A stretch of DNA of 6,333 nucleotides from Nitrosopumilales archaeon (GTDB lineage: Archaea > Thermoproteota > Nitrososphaeria > Nitrososphaerales > Nitrosopumilaceae). Made by a program: the position numbers and the translations under genes. Positions within the stretch are counted from its first letter, which is position 1. Each line of letters begins with the position of its first letter. Location: assembly GCA_016838795.1 (NCBI GenBank), contig JAEHKQ010000103.1, forward strand, positions 1 through 6,333, given 5' to 3'. Below are positions 6,122 to 6,333 of the stretch, piece by piece. The notes under the pieces are model-generated. The model ran no database searches. It was given only the letters and a program-made list of their open reading frames with translations, and was not told where the DNA came from.

Positions 6122-6333
6122 ATGAGCGATATCAGGTTTACTCTAATTGGTGTGGGACTCGTTTTTGCAGGTTTTTTAGTTCTTGGAGTTTTTGGGCCTG
6201 ATCACGCTGCTCCACCAATAGAAGCTGAAGAGTTTGAAAATTGTTTCGAGTATTTTGAAGATAGGCCTCCTGTTCCAGTTAGTTGTGATATTAAATTCCT
6301 AGATAAGACAGTCTTCCTTGCTCTAGTTATCGC
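6122..6333 (+). CDS. Small membrane protein, 3' end cut off by window edge
   Basis: Seventy complete codons are visible from the ATG at 6122 and the frame is still open at the edge. The product begins with a membrane helix (about 6-25, RFTLIGVGLVFAGFLVLGVF), followed by an acidic loop of about 35 residues (EAEEFENCFEYFED, then RPPVPVSC) with Cys41 and Cys55. A second hydrophobic stretch starts at about 63 (TVFLALVIA). The two cysteines lie in the loop likely to face outside and could form a disulfide. I know similar two-helix proteins with an acidic Cys-containing loop from ammonia-oxidising archaea, without a known function; that link is from memory, not from a search. Another open frame from the ATG at 6109 runs out of frame with this one and looks like a shadow. 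Confidence 0.75.
   Translation, partial: MSDIRFTLIGVGLVFAGFLVLGVFGPDHAAPPIEAEEFENCFEYFEDRPPVPVSCDIKFLDKTVFLALVI

Noticed and set aside
6109..6201. Open frame from ATG at 6109 overlapping the right-edge membrane gene
   Set aside because: It ends after about 30 codons, has no family features and is out of frame with the membrane protein, which has a clear helix and its own promoter spacing.

Overview
The window looks like a piece of an archaeal chromosome, most likely a marine ammonia-oxidising Thaumarchaeota (Nitrososphaerota). The reasons are an A+T-rich sequence, genes almost touching one another, a near absence of Shine-Dalgarno sites, and A/T-only TATA-like boxes centred about 26 bases before most first-gene start codons, which is the spacing of leaderless archaeal transcripts. 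The protein set agrees: a PAC2-type proteasome-assembly protein, a JAMM isopeptidase and a small two-pass membrane protein of a kind I associate with this group. The taxonomic call is an inference from style and content.

Layout. Bases 1-446 (minus) hold the N-terminal part of a PAC2-family protein that runs off the left edge. Bases 447-677 hold its promoter, an orphan coding tail that ends at 617 on the plus strand, and the promoter of the next operon. Bases 678-3100 (plus) are two translationally coupled permease genes of a DppB/DppC-type (peptide/nickel) ABC importer; the second carries a large extra domain outside the membrane. No ATPase or intact binding protein is present in the window.

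Bases 3102-4204 (minus) form a tight three-gene operon, read right to left: a JAMM metalloprotease with a complete catalytic signature, a two-helix membrane protein ending in a zinc ribbon, and a 105-residue protein I do not recognise. It meets dppC tail to tail with a single base between the stop codons. Upstream of it on the same strand (4246-5523) lies a long coiled-coil protein of unknown function. A 71-95 bp divergent promoter region separates this from an SRPBCC-fold protein (5619-6080, plus) and then a small membrane protein that runs off the right edge (6122-6333, plus).

How they may work together. DppB and DppC would form the membrane channel of one importer. The JAMM protein could cut isopeptide-linked small modifiers, such as ubiquitin-like SAMP/Urm1-type proteins, and its operon partners are candidates for tethering or adaptor roles at the membrane. 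The PAC2 protein belongs to proteasome biology, but it is about 3.4 kb away on a separate transcript, so a functional link to JAMM is only suggestive. I found no rRNA, tRNA, insertion sequence or CRISPR array.
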